Positions 35,307 to 45,091 are shown, counted from the first letter of the stretch. The stretch is DNA of 64,000 nucleotides from Comamonadaceae bacterium UBA2121 (GCA_002331385.1 DCYB01000013.1:338937-402936); one strand, 5' to 3'. Numbers and translations: made by a program. Notes: generated by a model not told the origin, from the sequence alone.

Positions 35307-35975
35307 TCACGCCTCACTGTCCGGGCACGCCGATGGCTGCGCGCGCTGGAAGGCCGGCAAGCCCATGCATGCCTTGAAGGCGGCCATGGTGCGATCCAGT
35401 CCTTGCAGGTCAACGTGAAAGCGCTGCGCATTGAATATCTGCGGCACAAGGCAGCAGTCCGCCAGTGACGGCTTGGAACCCCAGCAAAAGCGCGATGCGG
35501 ACATGTCGGCGGCGTCCCGTTCCTGGGCCAGCAATGCCAACTGGCGCTCGAATGCTTCGAGTCCGGTGCGCGTCCAGTGCCGATACCAGGCGTCCTTACT
35601 GGACTCGTCCACCATCAGATCGTGCTTCAGGTATTTCAGCACGCGCAGGTTGTTGATCGGGTGAATCTCGCATGCAATCATCTGCGCCAAGGCGCGCACA
35701 TGCGCCCGCGCCAGCGCATCCTTGGGCAGCAGTGGCGGCTCGGGATGCTGCTCGTCCAGATACTCGATGATCGCCATCGACTGCGTGAGCAGATGGCCAT
35801 CGTTGGTCTCCAATGCGGGCACCAGAGCGTCGCCCACGCGCGCGGCAAATTCCGGCGCACGATGCTCAGCGCGCACCAGATGCAATGGCACGTAGTCATA
35901 GGGCAAACCCTTGAGCTCCAGTGCGATGCGCACGCGGAACGAGGCCGATGAGCGAAAGTAGTTGTAGAGCTTCAT
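35307..35975 (-). CDS. maiA: Maleylacetoacetate/maleylpyruvate isomerase (zeta-class GST)
   Basis: 222 residues. A glutathione-dependent cis-trans isomerase. The N-terminal thioredoxin fold has the zeta-class glutathione motif YNYFRSSASFRVRIALELKG. The C-terminal helical domain includes CEIHPINNLRVLKYL and KPSLADCCLVPQIFNAQRF. It is divergent from a fumarylacetoacetate-hydrolase-family gene, which fits either tyrosine/homogentisate breakdown (MaiA) or gentisate breakdown (NagL). The sequence alone does not settle which. Confidence 0.88.
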   Translation of the reverse strand: MKLYNYFRSSASFRVRIALELKGLPYDYVPLHLVRAEHRAPEFAARVGDALVPALETNDGHLLTQSMAIIEYLDEQHPEPPLLPKDALARAHVRALAQMIACEIHPINNLRVLKYLKHDLMVDESSKDAWYRHWTRTGLEAFERQLALLAQERDAADMSASRFCWGSKPSLADCCLVPQIFNAQRFHVDLQGLDRTMAAFKACMGLPAFQRAQPSACPDSEA

Positions 35976-36133
35976 AAGTCACGAAGCATACGCAAGCAGA
36001 CGACGTTGCGCCAGCGAGATCAACGATCATGCAGGGGCGCTTTTCGCGTGGCACACTGTGATCTGCTTCGCGCCTTGCTGGCCGAAGCGCACTGCGCGAA
36101 ACGCTTCCAGAACCAACAAACACCAGACACACC

Positions 36134-36835
36134 ATGAGCTACGCATTCCCTCCCGCACCCGTCGCCACCGTACCCGTGGTGGGCAGCGACCGCCTGTTCC
36201 CCGTGCACCGCATTTACTGCGTTGGCCGCAACTACGCCGAGCACGCCAAAGAGATGGGATTTTCTGGCCGCGAAGCACCGTTCTTTTTCATGAAGCCCGC
36301 GGACGCCGTTCTGGTGGTGCCAGAGGGCGACACCGGCACCATGCCCTACCCTACGCTCACCAAAGACCTGCACCACGAGATCGAGCTGGTCGTTGCGCTG
36401 GGCAAAGGCGGCAAGAACATCAAGGCGGCGGATGCCGCAAGCCACATCTTCGGCTACGCCGTCGGTCTGGACATGACGCGCCGCGACTTGCAGGCGGAGG
36501 CGAAAAAGCAAGGCCGCCCATGGGACATCGCCAAGGGTTTTGACTACAGCGCCCCCATCACACCCATCGTTCCCGCCGATCAGGCTGGCGACATCCAACA
36601 GGCCGACATCTGGTTGAACGTGAATGGCTCCAAGCGCCAGGCGAGCAACGTGGACAAGCTCATCTGGAACATTGCGGAAACCATAGAAGTGCTCTCGCAA
36701 GCGTGGGAACTGCAACCGGGCGATCTGATCTTCTCGGGCACGCCCGAAGGCGTCGCCGCCGTTGCGCAAGGCGACCTGCTGGAAGGCGGCGTGACCGGGC
36801 TGCCCGCGCTCAAGGTCCGACTGGGCAGAAGTTAA
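36134..36835 (+). CDS. Fumarylacetoacetate hydrolase family protein (fumarylpyruvate hydrolase-like)
   Basis: 233 residues, the short single-domain form, nearer to fumarylpyruvate hydrolase (NagK) than to the 400-residue fumarylacetoacetase. Metal-site motifs are HHEIELVVALGKG, where the glutamates bind Mg or Mn, and GYAVGLDMTRRDLQ. The C-terminal GDLIFSGTPEGVAAV is the family ending. Because it faces a glutathione-dependent isomerase across about 160 bp, gentisate catabolism (maleylpyruvate to fumarylpyruvate to fumarate and pyruvate) is a reasonable guess. No gentisate dioxygenase is in the window. Confidence 0.85.
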   Translation: MSYAFPPAPVATVPVVGSDRLFPVHRIYCVGRNYAEHAKEMGFSGREAPFFFMKPADAVLVVPEGDTGTMPYPTLTKDLHHEIELVVALGKGGKNIKAADAASHIFGYAVGLDMTRRDLQAEAKKQGRPWDIAKGFDYSAPITPIVPADQAGDIQQADIWLNVNGSKRQASNVDKLIWNIAETIEVLSQAWELQPGDLIFSGTPEGVAAVAQGDLLEGGVTGLPALKVRLGRS

Positions 36836-36870
36836 CCGGCAGCACATCAACCTGCGCCACAATAGCCGAC

Positions 36871-37440
36871 ATGACCTTCCGCACCCCCGTCCGTTTTTGC
36901 CGCAACTGTGGCACCGCCACCGAATTGCGTGTTCCTGATGACGGCGACACGCGCCAGCGAGCGGTCTGCCCAGCCTGCCATATCATCCACTACGACAACC
37001 CGTTGATGGTGGTGGGCACCATACCGGTCATGCCGGACGGGCGCGTGCTGCTGTGCAAGCGCAATATCGAGCCGCGCTGGGGCAAATGGACACTGCCAGC
37101 AGGCTTCATGGAACTGAACGAAACCACCTCCGAGGGCGCAGCACGCGAAACGGACGAGGAAGCCGGCGCGCAGATCCGCATGGGCCGCCTCTTCTCGCTG
37201 GTGAACGTGCCGCATGTCGGACAGGTGCACATCTTCTACTGCGCCGATCTGCTCAGCGACCAGTTCAATCCCGGCCACGAGACCATCGAGGCGCGCCTTT
37301 TCGCCGAGGACGAAGTACCATGGGATGAAATGGCCTTCCGCACGGTCAGCACCTCCCTGCGCCTGTGGTTCGAAGACCGCAAGCGCGGCGTCGAACAAGT
37401 GCACAACGTGGATCTTGAAGCGCCAAAGTCTTCCGCCTGA
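36871..37440 (+). CDS. Zinc-ribbon Nudix hydrolase
   Basis: 189 residues from the ATG at 36871. Earlier in-frame codons give an Arg-rich stretch unlike the family. A short zinc ribbon (CRNCG at residues 8-12 and CPACH near 35) precedes a Nudix domain. The Nudix box reads GFMELNETTSEGAARETDEEAG, matching G-x5-E-x7-RE-x2-EE-x-G. The shape is that of ADP-ribose or NADH pyrophosphatase relatives, but the substrate cannot be fixed. It follows the FAH-family gene by 35 bp and converges on a cardiolipin synthase gene. Confidence 0.88.
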   Translation: MTFRTPVRFCRNCGTATELRVPDDGDTRQRAVCPACHIIHYDNPLMVVGTIPVMPDGRVLLCKRNIEPRWGKWTLPAGFMELNETTSEGAARETDEEAGAQIRMGRLFSLVNVPHVGQVHIFYCADLLSDQFNPGHETIEARLFAEDEVPWDEMAFRTVSTSLRLWFEDRKRGVEQVHNVDLEAPKSSA

Positions 37441-37450
37441 ACTCAGGTAA

Positions 37451-37473
37451 GCGCTGGTCGAAAACGACCGCGC
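37451..37473. terminator. Hairpin between converging Nudix and cardiolipin synthase genes
   Basis: GCGC-T-GGTCG pairs with CGACC-GCGC around AAAA, a 9 bp stem with one bulged T. It fills the 34 bp gap between two converging stops. There is no long T-run, so termination efficiency is uncertain. Confidence 0.45.
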
Positions 37474-37474
37474 C

Positions 37475-38740
37475 TCACAATTGCGAGCGGAACGGCATCA
37501 CCACCCACTCCAGCACGCGCTGCTTTAACGAGCGGTGCTGCCACATCTCGTACGTGTACTCGCGGCAGTTGTCGAGATCGGCATTGAAGACGTCCACCAT
37601 GTTGGCGGCGAACACTTCGTCGTAGACATTGAGACTGGCCTCGTCGTTCAGCCGGAAAGAGCGCACGTCGAAGTTGGTCGAGCCGACGGACACCATTTCC
37701 CCATCCAGAATCAGCAGCTTGTTGTGCATCATCGTGGGCAGATACTCGTAGATCTTCACGCCGCGCTGCAGCAAGTCGCCCCATGTGGCCTTGGACGCGG
37801 TGCGCACGGTGCCGGAATCGATGTGCTTTCCCGGCACGGTGATGCGGATCTGCACCCCGCGATCCAGTGCCGCGATCAGCGCTTCGATGATGAGATCGTC
37901 AGGCACGAAGTACGCGGCCTGCAGGTCGATGGAGCGCGTAGCAGAGGCTATCGCCATCAGATACATCAGGTGCATGCTTTCGCTGCCGCCTGCGGGTGAG
38001 GCGACAAAAATCTGCGCATCCGACGTGCCGTGGCGCTGCTGCTCGGGAAAGAATGCGTCGCCCGTCAGCACTTCGCCCGTCGTCTTGATCCAGTTGTCGC
38101 TGAACGCTGCTTGCGCCTGCAGCACGACAGGGCCCTGCATGCGGAAATGCAGATCGCGCCAGTGGTCCTCATCCTGCGCATTTCCCGTCCATTGATCGGC
38201 TACGCCCACACCGCCGGTGAACGCCACCTTGCCGTCCACGATCAGCAATTTGCGGTGCGTGCGGTTGTTGATGCGGTCGATGCTGTACCAGCGCAGCGGA
38301 CGGTAGCGGCGCACCTTGGCACCCGCAGCGGTCACGCGCTGCACCAGCTCATCCTCCATCTTAACGGTGTCCAGCCAGTCGAGCGTGACATATACCTTGA
38401 CGCCCGCCCGCGCACGCTCAGCCAGCGCATCGGCGAAGGCTTCACCGATGTCGCCCGACCAGTAGATGTAGGTTTCAAAGCAGATGCTGACCTGCGCACT
38501 GCGCACGGCGTCCAACATGGCGGGAAAGATCTCATCGCCATTTTGCAGCGCCTCGATGTGGTTGCCAGAGACGATCGCCGGGCCGAGCAGATTGCCCATG
38601 TCGCGCCGGAATTGCTCGCTGCGCGCCGGGTAGAGGTGCTGCACGCGACGCTCGATCTTTTTTTCGGGCAGCGCAAAGTTGCGTGCAATCAGCACGACCA
38701 CCAGCGTTGCAATTACGGTGATGACAATGGTCCAAAACAT
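37475..38740 (-). CDS. clsB: Cardiolipin synthase (ClsB-like phospholipase D family)
   Basis: 421 residues from the ATG at 38740 (MFWTIVITVIATLVV). An upstream in-frame ATG at 38800 lacks a ribosome binding site. One N-terminal membrane helix is followed by two phospholipase D HKD motifs, THRKLLIVDGKVAFTGG and MHNKLLILDGEMVSVGSTNFD, each His-x-Lys-x4-Asp. One N-terminal helix and the overall length fit ClsB-type enzymes better than ClsA, which has two. It makes cardiolipin in the inner membrane from phosphatidylglycerol or phosphatidylethanolamine. Confidence 0.88.
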   Translation of the reverse strand: MFWTIVITVIATLVVVLIARNFALPEKKIERRVQHLYPARSEQFRRDMGNLLGPAIVSGNHIEALQNGDEIFPAMLDAVRSAQVSICFETYIYWSGDIGEAFADALAERARAGVKVYVTLDWLDTVKMEDELVQRVTAAGAKVRRYRPLRWYSIDRINNRTHRKLLIVDGKVAFTGGVGVADQWTGNAQDEDHWRDLHFRMQGPVVLQAQAAFSDNWIKTTGEVLTGDAFFPEQQRHGTSDAQIFVASPAGGSESMHLMYLMAIASATRSIDLQAAYFVPDDLIIEALIAALDRGVQIRITVPGKHIDSGTVRTASKATWGDLLQRGVKIYEYLPTMMHNKLLILDGEMVSVGSTNFDVRSFRLNDEASLNVYDEVFAANMVDVFNADLDNCREYTYEMWQHRSLKQRVLEWVVMPFRSQL

Positions 38741-38873
38741 AGGCACTGCGTGCTCGTTGCCACGGTGCCCACAGGCTAGCGCACGGCGGCGGCGAGCCAT
38801 GTAGGACAGCGACAGCGCACAGTGCAGTCTCCCTCACCGGTCGCCGCTCACTTTGGGCGCGAGCGAATTGTGG

Positions 38874-41636
38874 TTATTGCTGCTGAGTGAGCGGCGCCGG
38901 CACGACGACGCCACGCTCCACGGGGCGTGTGGGCAGCAGATTGCCGGGCATCGGCGGTGCGCCCTGGTTGTCCGGCGGCACGTATTGCGGCTGCACCGGT
39001 ACGGGCGGCGGCGGTGGGGGCAGTGGTGGAGCGGCGGGCCGCACCACGCCGGGTTGCGGCAGCGGCTGCGGTACGGGTTGCTGCGACGGCGCCGAAGGTG
39101 CAACCTGACCGCGCTCCACCGGCGGCATGGGCAACAGGTTACCGGGCATGGGCGGCTGTCCTGTGGATTCGGGTGTGTTCGGTCCAATTTGCGGCGCGGG
39201 ATGCGCGGGCTGGGCCGGTTGTGGCGACCAGAACGGATCACGCGATTCGCCCGCACCCGCCGGGGGCTCGGGGTCGGCCTCCGGCGTGGCGTTTTGCAGC
39301 GGCTTGAGCGGTGCTTCGCCAATCTGCGGGCGCTCGTCCTCATCTGTGGTGACGGGCGGCAGCGGCGGGCGCGGTGTGCGTGGCAGCTCTGAGCCCTGCA
39401 CCTGGGGCGACGTGGCTTCTGGCGGCTGGATCTGGTCGGTGGAACGGCCAAACAGGTCGACCACCCAATTGCGCACCGAGCCGATGGCGTCGCCAATCAC
39501 GCTGCGTTCTTTTTCGTCGACGAACTTCTCGTTGTTATCGATGAGCTTGGTGCGCAGTGCCTGCTGGAATACCTGCCCGACGATGGGCAACGCGCTGTGC
39601 GCGCCCTGCCCCCAGTAATCGCTGCGCAGCGTGATGCGGCCATCATTGAAGCCCACCCACGCGCCCGCCACCAGTTGCGGGTGCATCATGATGAACCAGC
39701 CATCGGTGTTGTCCTGCGTGGTGCCAGTCTTGCCTGCCACATCGGCCGAGATGCCATAGCGCGAGCGGATGGCCGTGCCCGTGCCCTTGTTGATCACCTG
39801 GCGCATGGCGTGGCGCAGATCCTGCGCGGGCACCAGCGCCAGCGCACGTTGTGGTCTGGCGGGAGTGAACTGCTCCAGCACCTTGCCATCCTTGTCCTCG
39901 ATCTGCGTGATCACCGTGGGGGCGTGGTACGCGCCTGCGCTGGCGATGGTGCCGTACGAGGCCACCATCTCCTTGAGTGTGACCGGGCTGGTGCCAAGCG
40001 CCAATGCGGGCACTTCGTCCAGCACCGATTCGCGCACGCCCATGGCGCGCGCCAATTGCGCGACGCGCTCGGGGCCGACCTGCTGCATGACCTGCGCGGT
40101 GATGATGTTCTTGGAATACGCCAGGCCATCGGCCAGCGTCATCGGTGCATAGCTGGGCTGACCCGCATCCGTGGGTCGCCACACGTTCTTGCCGGACAGA
40201 GGAATCTCCACCGGCTCGTCCATGAACGTGTCGCTGGGCAACATGCCTTTGGCGAATGCCGCTCCGTACACGAACGGCTTGAACGTGGAGCCCGGCTGGC
40301 GGCGCGCGGCCTGCACGTGGTCGAACGGGTCTTGCGCATAGTCCCGGCTGCCGACCCACGCGAGGATCGTGCCGTCACGCGGGTCCAGCGCCATGAAGCC
40401 GGCCTGCACGCGCGTCTTCTGCTGCTTGAGCTTGGCCAGAAACTCCTTGTCATCGAGCAGTTCCTTGAGCACCTCGTCCGCTTCGCCGCCCTTGTTCACC
40501 ATTGTTTCGTACTGCTGCGACTCCCGCACCAGTCGCTGCACCAGGGTGCTCTTGGGCCCCCAGATGCTTTGCGGCGCCCAGGCCTTGTTCGCCACAGCCT
40601 GCAAGGCCTTGCCTTGCTTTTGCAATGCGTCGTTGGCCATCTCCTGCAGCTTGCCGTTGATGGTGGTGCGAATCACCAGTCCATCCGAATACAGGCTGTA
40701 GCCATTGCGGTCGGCCCAATCGATGAGCTGGCGGCGCAGTTGCTGCGACAAATGCGGCGCGATACCGCTGACCTCCGCCTGGCGCTCAAAACGGATGCGC
40801 AGCGGGCGCTTGACCAGCTTTTCGTACTCGGCCTCCGTCAGCTTCTCGCGCTTTTTCATTTGCGCCAGAACCGTGTTGCGCCGCTCCTGCGCGCGCTCGG
40901 GATTGAGCACCGGGTTGTAGTACACCGTGCCCTTGAGCATGCCGATCAGCGTGGCGCTTTCCAGCACGTTGAGTGAGTCCGACGACTTGTTGAAATACGT
41001 GCGCGCCGCCATCTCGATGCCAAAGGCGTTGTAGAGGAACGGCACGGTGTTGAGATAGGTCTCCAGAATCTCATCTTTGGAGTACGTCATCTCGATCTTG
41101 AGCGCGGTGATCGCCTCCTTGACCTTGCGCGAGAGCGTGAGGGAGCGGCCAATTTCCTCGGGATAGAGGTTGCGCGCCAACTGCTGCGTGATGGTCGATC
41201 CGCCCTGGGGCTTGCCGCTCAGCGTGAGCACGATGGACGACGCCGTGCGCCGCAGGTCGATGCCGAAGTGATCGTAGAAACGGTGGTCCTCGGTGGCAAT
41301 CAGCGCCTGCTTCACCGCGGGCGCAATCGAGTCCAGCGGCACCCATTCGCGGTTCACCCATTTGTACTCCGCCAGCAGGCGGCCATCGGAGGACACCAGT
41401 TGCGCAGGCGAATCGGATTTCGCCTTGCGCAGATCGCTGATCGACGGGGTGAACGGAATCAGCACGATGACATAGAGCAGCAGCGCCAGCGGCAGGGCCG
41501 CCAGCGCCCACCAGACATTGCGCTTGGACTTCCATGGCGGGCCGGGCCATGGAAAATGCTTCAGCCCGGACAGGACGCGCTCCTGCAAACGGGGAGTGGT
41601 GCCTGGCTGGTTTGGTGCGTGATTGTCTTGGGACAT
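38874..41636 (-). CDS. mrcA: Class A penicillin-binding protein (PBP1A-like) with repeated proline-rich tail
   Basis: 920 residues. A bifunctional peptidoglycan glycosyltransferase and transpeptidase. One membrane helix (about 42-62) is followed by a GT51 domain with the catalytic EDHRFYDHFGID and GGSTITQQLARNLY. The transpeptidase domain has SxxK in QPGSTFKPF, SKN in YSKNIITA and KTGTT. The last 200 residues are rich in Pro, Gln and Glu and hold two near-identical motifs, PPMPGNLLP-x2-PVERG. Typical PBP1A is 750-850 residues, so this tail is an extension. It follows ligA by 48 bp on the same strand. Confidence 0.92.
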   Translation of the reverse strand: MSQDNHAPNQPGTTPRLQERVLSGLKHFPWPGPPWKSKRNVWWALAALPLALLLYVIVLIPFTPSISDLRKAKSDSPAQLVSSDGRLLAEYKWVNREWVPLDSIAPAVKQALIATEDHRFYDHFGIDLRRTASSIVLTLSGKPQGGSTITQQLARNLYPEEIGRSLTLSRKVKEAITALKIEMTYSKDEILETYLNTVPFLYNAFGIEMAARTYFNKSSDSLNVLESATLIGMLKGTVYYNPVLNPERAQERRNTVLAQMKKREKLTEAEYEKLVKRPLRIRFERQAEVSGIAPHLSQQLRRQLIDWADRNGYSLYSDGLVIRTTINGKLQEMANDALQKQGKALQAVANKAWAPQSIWGPKSTLVQRLVRESQQYETMVNKGGEADEVLKELLDDKEFLAKLKQQKTRVQAGFMALDPRDGTILAWVGSRDYAQDPFDHVQAARRQPGSTFKPFVYGAAFAKGMLPSDTFMDEPVEIPLSGKNVWRPTDAGQPSYAPMTLADGLAYSKNIITAQVMQQVGPERVAQLARAMGVRESVLDEVPALALGTSPVTLKEMVASYGTIASAGAYHAPTVITQIEDKDGKVLEQFTPARPQRALALVPAQDLRHAMRQVINKGTGTAIRSRYGISADVAGKTGTTQDNTDGWFIMMHPQLVAGAWVGFNDGRITLRSDYWGQGAHSALPIVGQVFQQALRTKLIDNNEKFVDEKERSVIGDAIGSVRNWVVDLFGRSTDQIQPPEATSPQVQGSELPRTPRPPLPPVTTDEDERPQIGEAPLKPLQNATPEADPEPPAGAGESRDPFWSPQPAQPAHPAPQIGPNTPESTGQPPMPGNLLPMPPVERGQVAPSAPSQQPVPQPLPQPGVVRPAAPPLPPPPPPVPVQPQYVPPDNQGAPPMPGNLLPTRPVERGVVVPAPLTQQQ
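38877..39161 (-). repeat. Direct repeat in the PBP tail
   Basis: Codons 826-854 (39075-39161) and 892-920 (38877-38963) encode G-[QA]-PPMPGNLLP-x2-PVERG-x-V followed by a Gln-rich end, separated by a 37-residue polyproline stretch. This looks like an internal duplication. Confidence 0.75.
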
Positions 41637-41684
41637 GGCTGTTCTTGTACTCAGGCGATATCTGTCTCTGGTGGAACCGGGCGC

Positions 41685-43775
41685 TCAGTCGGGCGTGCGA
41701 CCCAGCAGCGCCAGCATGCCGGCTTCATCGAGCACCGGCACGCCCAACTCCTGCGCCTTGTCGAGCTTGCTGCCCGCCTCCGCGCCCGCAACGACATACG
41801 CGGTCTTCTTGCTGACCGAGCCGGACACCTTGGCGCCCGCCGCTTCCAGCATTTCTTTGGCCTGATCGCGGCCCATGGTGGGCAGGGTTCCGGTCAGCAC
41901 CACGGTCATGCCGGACAGCGGCAAGGCCGCAGGTGCGACGGGTTCGCCCTCGGGCCAGGTCACGCCGCAGGCGCGCAATTGTTCGACCACCTCGCGGTTG
42001 TGCGGCTGCGCAAAGAAGGTGTGCAGGGATTCCGCGACCACCGGGCCGACCTCGTTCACTTGCAGCAACTGCTCCACGCTCGCGTCCATGATGGCGTCCA
42101 GCTTGCCGAAATGCTTGGCCAGATCCTTGGCCGTGCTCTCACCGACATGGCGGATGCCCAGACCGAACAGGAAACGCGCCAGCGTCGTCTGCTTGGATTT
42201 TTCCAGCGCGTCGAGCACGTTCTGCGCCGACTTTTCCGCCATGCGATCGAGGGATGCCAAAGCATTTAACCCAAGCCGGTACAGATCGGGCAACACCCGC
42301 ACGACGTGCCCTTCGACCAATTGATCGACGAGCTTTTCGCCCAAACCTTCGATGTCGAGCGCACGCCGCGCGGCGAAATGCAGGATCGCCTCCTTGCGCT
42401 GCGCGGGGCAGAACAGTCCGCCAGAGCAACGGTGGTTGGCCTCGCCCTTTTCGCGCACGACTTCGCTGCCGCAGATCGGGCAGGCGGCGGGCATGCGGAA
42501 GTTGGGCACATAGGCGAGACGCTCGCCGGGCACACGGCCCACCACTTCTGGGATCACGTCACCGGCACGCCGCACGACGACCGTATCGCCCACGCGCACG
42601 CCCTTTTTGCGGATTTCAAAGACGTTGTGCAGCGTGGCATTCGTCACCACCACGCCACCCACATGCACGGGCGCGAGCCGCGCTACCGGCGTGAGTTTGC
42701 CGGTGCGGCCCACCTGGACGTCGATGGCCTCCATCAGCGTGGGCATTTCCTGCGCCGGGTATTTGTGCGCCACGGCCCAGCGTGGCTCGCGTGACTTGAA
42801 GCCCAGTTGGCGTTGCAGCGCGAGGCTGTTGACCTTGTACACAACGCCGTCGATCTCATAAGGCAAATTCGCCCGCTCGGCGCCCATGCGCTCATGGAAC
42901 GCGACCAGATCGTCCGCGCCATGCGCCACGCAGACCTGCGGCGCCACGGGAAAGCCCCACGCCTTGAGCTGCTGCAGCATGGCGTAGTGCGTGCCAAAGT
43001 CCGGGCCACCCTGCTCGGCAGGCGTGATGTCGCCCAAGCCGTACGCAAAGAACGACAGGCGGCGCTGCGCCGTGATGTTGGAGTCCAGCTGGCGCACCGC
43101 ACCCGCTGCCGCATTGCGCGGATTGGCAAACAGTTTGCCGCCGGCTTCCGCCTGGCGCTGATTGAGCTTGTCCAGATCGGCTCGGCGCATATACACCTCG
43201 CCGCGCACTTCGACCACGGGCGGCACGCCCTGCTCGGCGGGCAGCGTCCACGGAATCTGGCGGATCGTGCGGATGTTGTGCGTGACGTCCTCGCCCACCT
43301 CGCCGTCGCCGCGCGTGGTGGCCTGCACCAGCTTGCCGTTTTCGTAGCGCAAGTTCATCGCCAAGCCGTCGAACTTGGGCTCCGCCACGTACTCGACCTG
43401 AGGCTGCGAAGGCGCAAGCCCCAATTCGCGCCGCACGCGCGCATCAAAGGCGCGCGCACCGCTGGCCTCGTTGTCGGTTTCGGTCTGGATGCTCAGCATC
43501 GGCACCGCATGGCGCACCGGCGTGAGACCGTCCAGCACCGCGCCAATCACGCGCTGTGTGGGCGAATCCTCGGTGACGAGCTGCGGATATGCCGCCTCCA
43601 GCGCCTGGAGTTGCTGGAACACGCGGTCGTACTCGCCATCGGGCACCGTGGGCGCATCCTCCACGTAATATTCGTGCGCCCAGCGGTTGAGTTGCTCGCG
43701 CAATTGCTCTACCTTGGCCGTGACCTTGGCGGGCACGTCCTGTGGAGGGGAAAAAAGGTCAAAACTCTCGGCCAT
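41685..43775 (-). CDS. ligA: NAD-dependent DNA ligase LigA
   Basis: 696 residues, the normal length. It seals nicks in replication and repair. The adenylation lysine is in EPKFDGLAMNL (residue 134). It is followed by the OB fold, a four-cysteine zinc finger (CPICGSEVV ... CSGGLFCPAQ), helix-hairpin-helix repeats and a C-terminal BRCT domain. Part of the leftward smc-zipA-ligA arrangement, 218 bp after zipA. Confidence 0.96.
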   Translation of the reverse strand: MAESFDLFSPPQDVPAKVTAKVEQLREQLNRWAHEYYVEDAPTVPDGEYDRVFQQLQALEAAYPQLVTEDSPTQRVIGAVLDGLTPVRHAVPMLSIQTETDNEASGARAFDARVRRELGLAPSQPQVEYVAEPKFDGLAMNLRYENGKLVQATTRGDGEVGEDVTHNIRTIRQIPWTLPAEQGVPPVVEVRGEVYMRRADLDKLNQRQAEAGGKLFANPRNAAAGAVRQLDSNITAQRRLSFFAYGLGDITPAEQGGPDFGTHYAMLQQLKAWGFPVAPQVCVAHGADDLVAFHERMGAERANLPYEIDGVVYKVNSLALQRQLGFKSREPRWAVAHKYPAQEMPTLMEAIDVQVGRTGKLTPVARLAPVHVGGVVVTNATLHNVFEIRKKGVRVGDTVVVRRAGDVIPEVVGRVPGERLAYVPNFRMPAACPICGSEVVREKGEANHRCSGGLFCPAQRKEAILHFAARRALDIEGLGEKLVDQLVEGHVVRVLPDLYRLGLNALASLDRMAEKSAQNVLDALEKSKQTTLARFLFGLGIRHVGESTAKDLAKHFGKLDAIMDASVEQLLQVNEVGPVVAESLHTFFAQPHNREVVEQLRACGVTWPEGEPVAPAALPLSGMTVVLTGTLPTMGRDQAKEMLEAAGAKVSGSVSKKTAYVVAGAEAGSKLDKAQELGVPVLDEAGMLALLGRTPD

Positions 43776-43993
43776 GGCCCATTGCTAACTTTCTGCCACG
43801 CGGCGCGAACCTGCGCTGCGCGGCCTGCGCGCCCGACGGTAACCGGCTGCGGCGCGGACTTATCCCGCGCCTTGCTTCACCATTGAATGCTTCGCGCGCG
43901 CGGGCGCACGAAGCCAAAATCGTCGCCATTGTGGCGGAGCGGGCGTCACGCTGTCAGCGCAATACCCTCTCATTTGTAACCAACGTTCCGGAC

Positions 43994-45091
43994 TTAGCTG
44001 AACAGGCGGCGTGCGAGCGCCGATCCCGCCGACAGTTCGCGGCTGTCCAGCTTGTCGTAGAGGGTTTCCAGATCGGTCGCGATCGGGTCCATGGTCATGG
44101 CGGGCAACGGTGTGCCGTTCTGGTCGCACAGCACGCCGTCCATCGCCTTGCCCAACTGCGCCGCCACTTCGCGCAGGCGCGCAAACGGCTGCTCGGTGCG
44201 ATGCACTTGCGCCACATCGAGGCTGAGCAGGATGTCGCGGATGGCAGACTGCTCGGGATCGTCGGACAGCGCCGCCTGCGTGTCATAGGCTAGCGTCAGC
44301 ACGGGCGGCAGTCCCGGCTCGGCCGCTGGCAGCACCAGGCGGCCCGGCATGGCGCCCGCAGTGAAGCCGATTTGTGCGGCATTCTGCTGCACGTAACCGG
44401 GGCTCCACGCAGCATGGCGCGCACGCAGCATGAACGTGAGTTGCGCATCGTGCTCGCTGGCGAACTGGTCCAGTTCGCGGGCCCGCGCCACTTCGTGCAA
44501 CATGTCGGGGAAATCCACCGCCGCGCCGATGGCGTCGACAAAGCTCTGCGTTTTCATGACGAATTCGGAGAATTCGATTTCATTCAATCCGCCCACGCGG
44601 TTCGCCAACTGCACTCCGGCCTGGAATTGCTTGTAGCGCTGACCGGCGACGGGCGGCTCCCACTGGTGCGTGGCTTCGTTCAACCCTTCGACGGCGAACG
44701 GCTTGCTGCCCGCACGGCGCGTGGGCGGCATGGCGGCGATGGCGGCATCGCCCGAGGTCAACTGGTCCGCCACGATGGGCGCCATGGCGTCGATCAGCGG
44801 ATCGAGCCCGCCACGGCGCTCGGCGGGCGGCAGCGGCATTTGCAGCGCATCTTTCAGATCCACCGAATGCCCGTCAAAGCTGGGCTCGACGCCGTCGTCC
44901 GGGCCGATGGATGCACTGCCCACGCCGTCAAAGCCGGGCTCCTGTCGCGCGGGCGCTTCGGGGCTGGCTTCGGGTTCGGTCGGTCGCGGGCGCTTGGGGG
45001 CGTTACGGTGCGTGGACCACGCGTTGTAGCCGACGACAACCGCCAGCACGAGGCCGCCGGCAATGATTAGTGCAATCTGGAAGGTACTCAT
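43994..45091 (-). CDS. zipA: ZipA-like cell division protein
   Basis: 365 residues. An N-terminal membrane helix (about 4-22, QIALIIAGGLVLAVVVGYN) is followed by a Pro/Glu-rich linker. A C-terminal ZipA FtsZ-binding domain (about 235-362) shows AGAMPGRLVLPAAEPG and the ending segment LYDKLDSRELSAGSALARRLFS. It links FtsZ rings to the membrane. It follows smc by 58 bp and precedes ligA, the order seen across Burkholderiales, which supports the assignment. Sequence similarity to E. coli ZipA is weak by eye. Confidence 0.85.
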   Translation of the reverse strand: MSTFQIALIIAGGLVLAVVVGYNAWSTHRNAPKRPRPTEPEASPEAPARQEPGFDGVGSASIGPDDGVEPSFDGHSVDLKDALQMPLPPAERRGGLDPLIDAMAPIVADQLTSGDAAIAAMPPTRRAGSKPFAVEGLNEATHQWEPPVAGQRYKQFQAGVQLANRVGGLNEIEFSEFVMKTQSFVDAIGAAVDFPDMLHEVARARELDQFASEHDAQLTFMLRARHAAWSPGYVQQNAAQIGFTAGAMPGRLVLPAAEPGLPPVLTLAYDTQAALSDDPEQSAIRDILLSLDVAQVHRTEQPFARLREVAAQLGKAMDGVLCDQNGTPLPAMTMDPIATDLETLYDKLDSRELSAGSALARRLFS

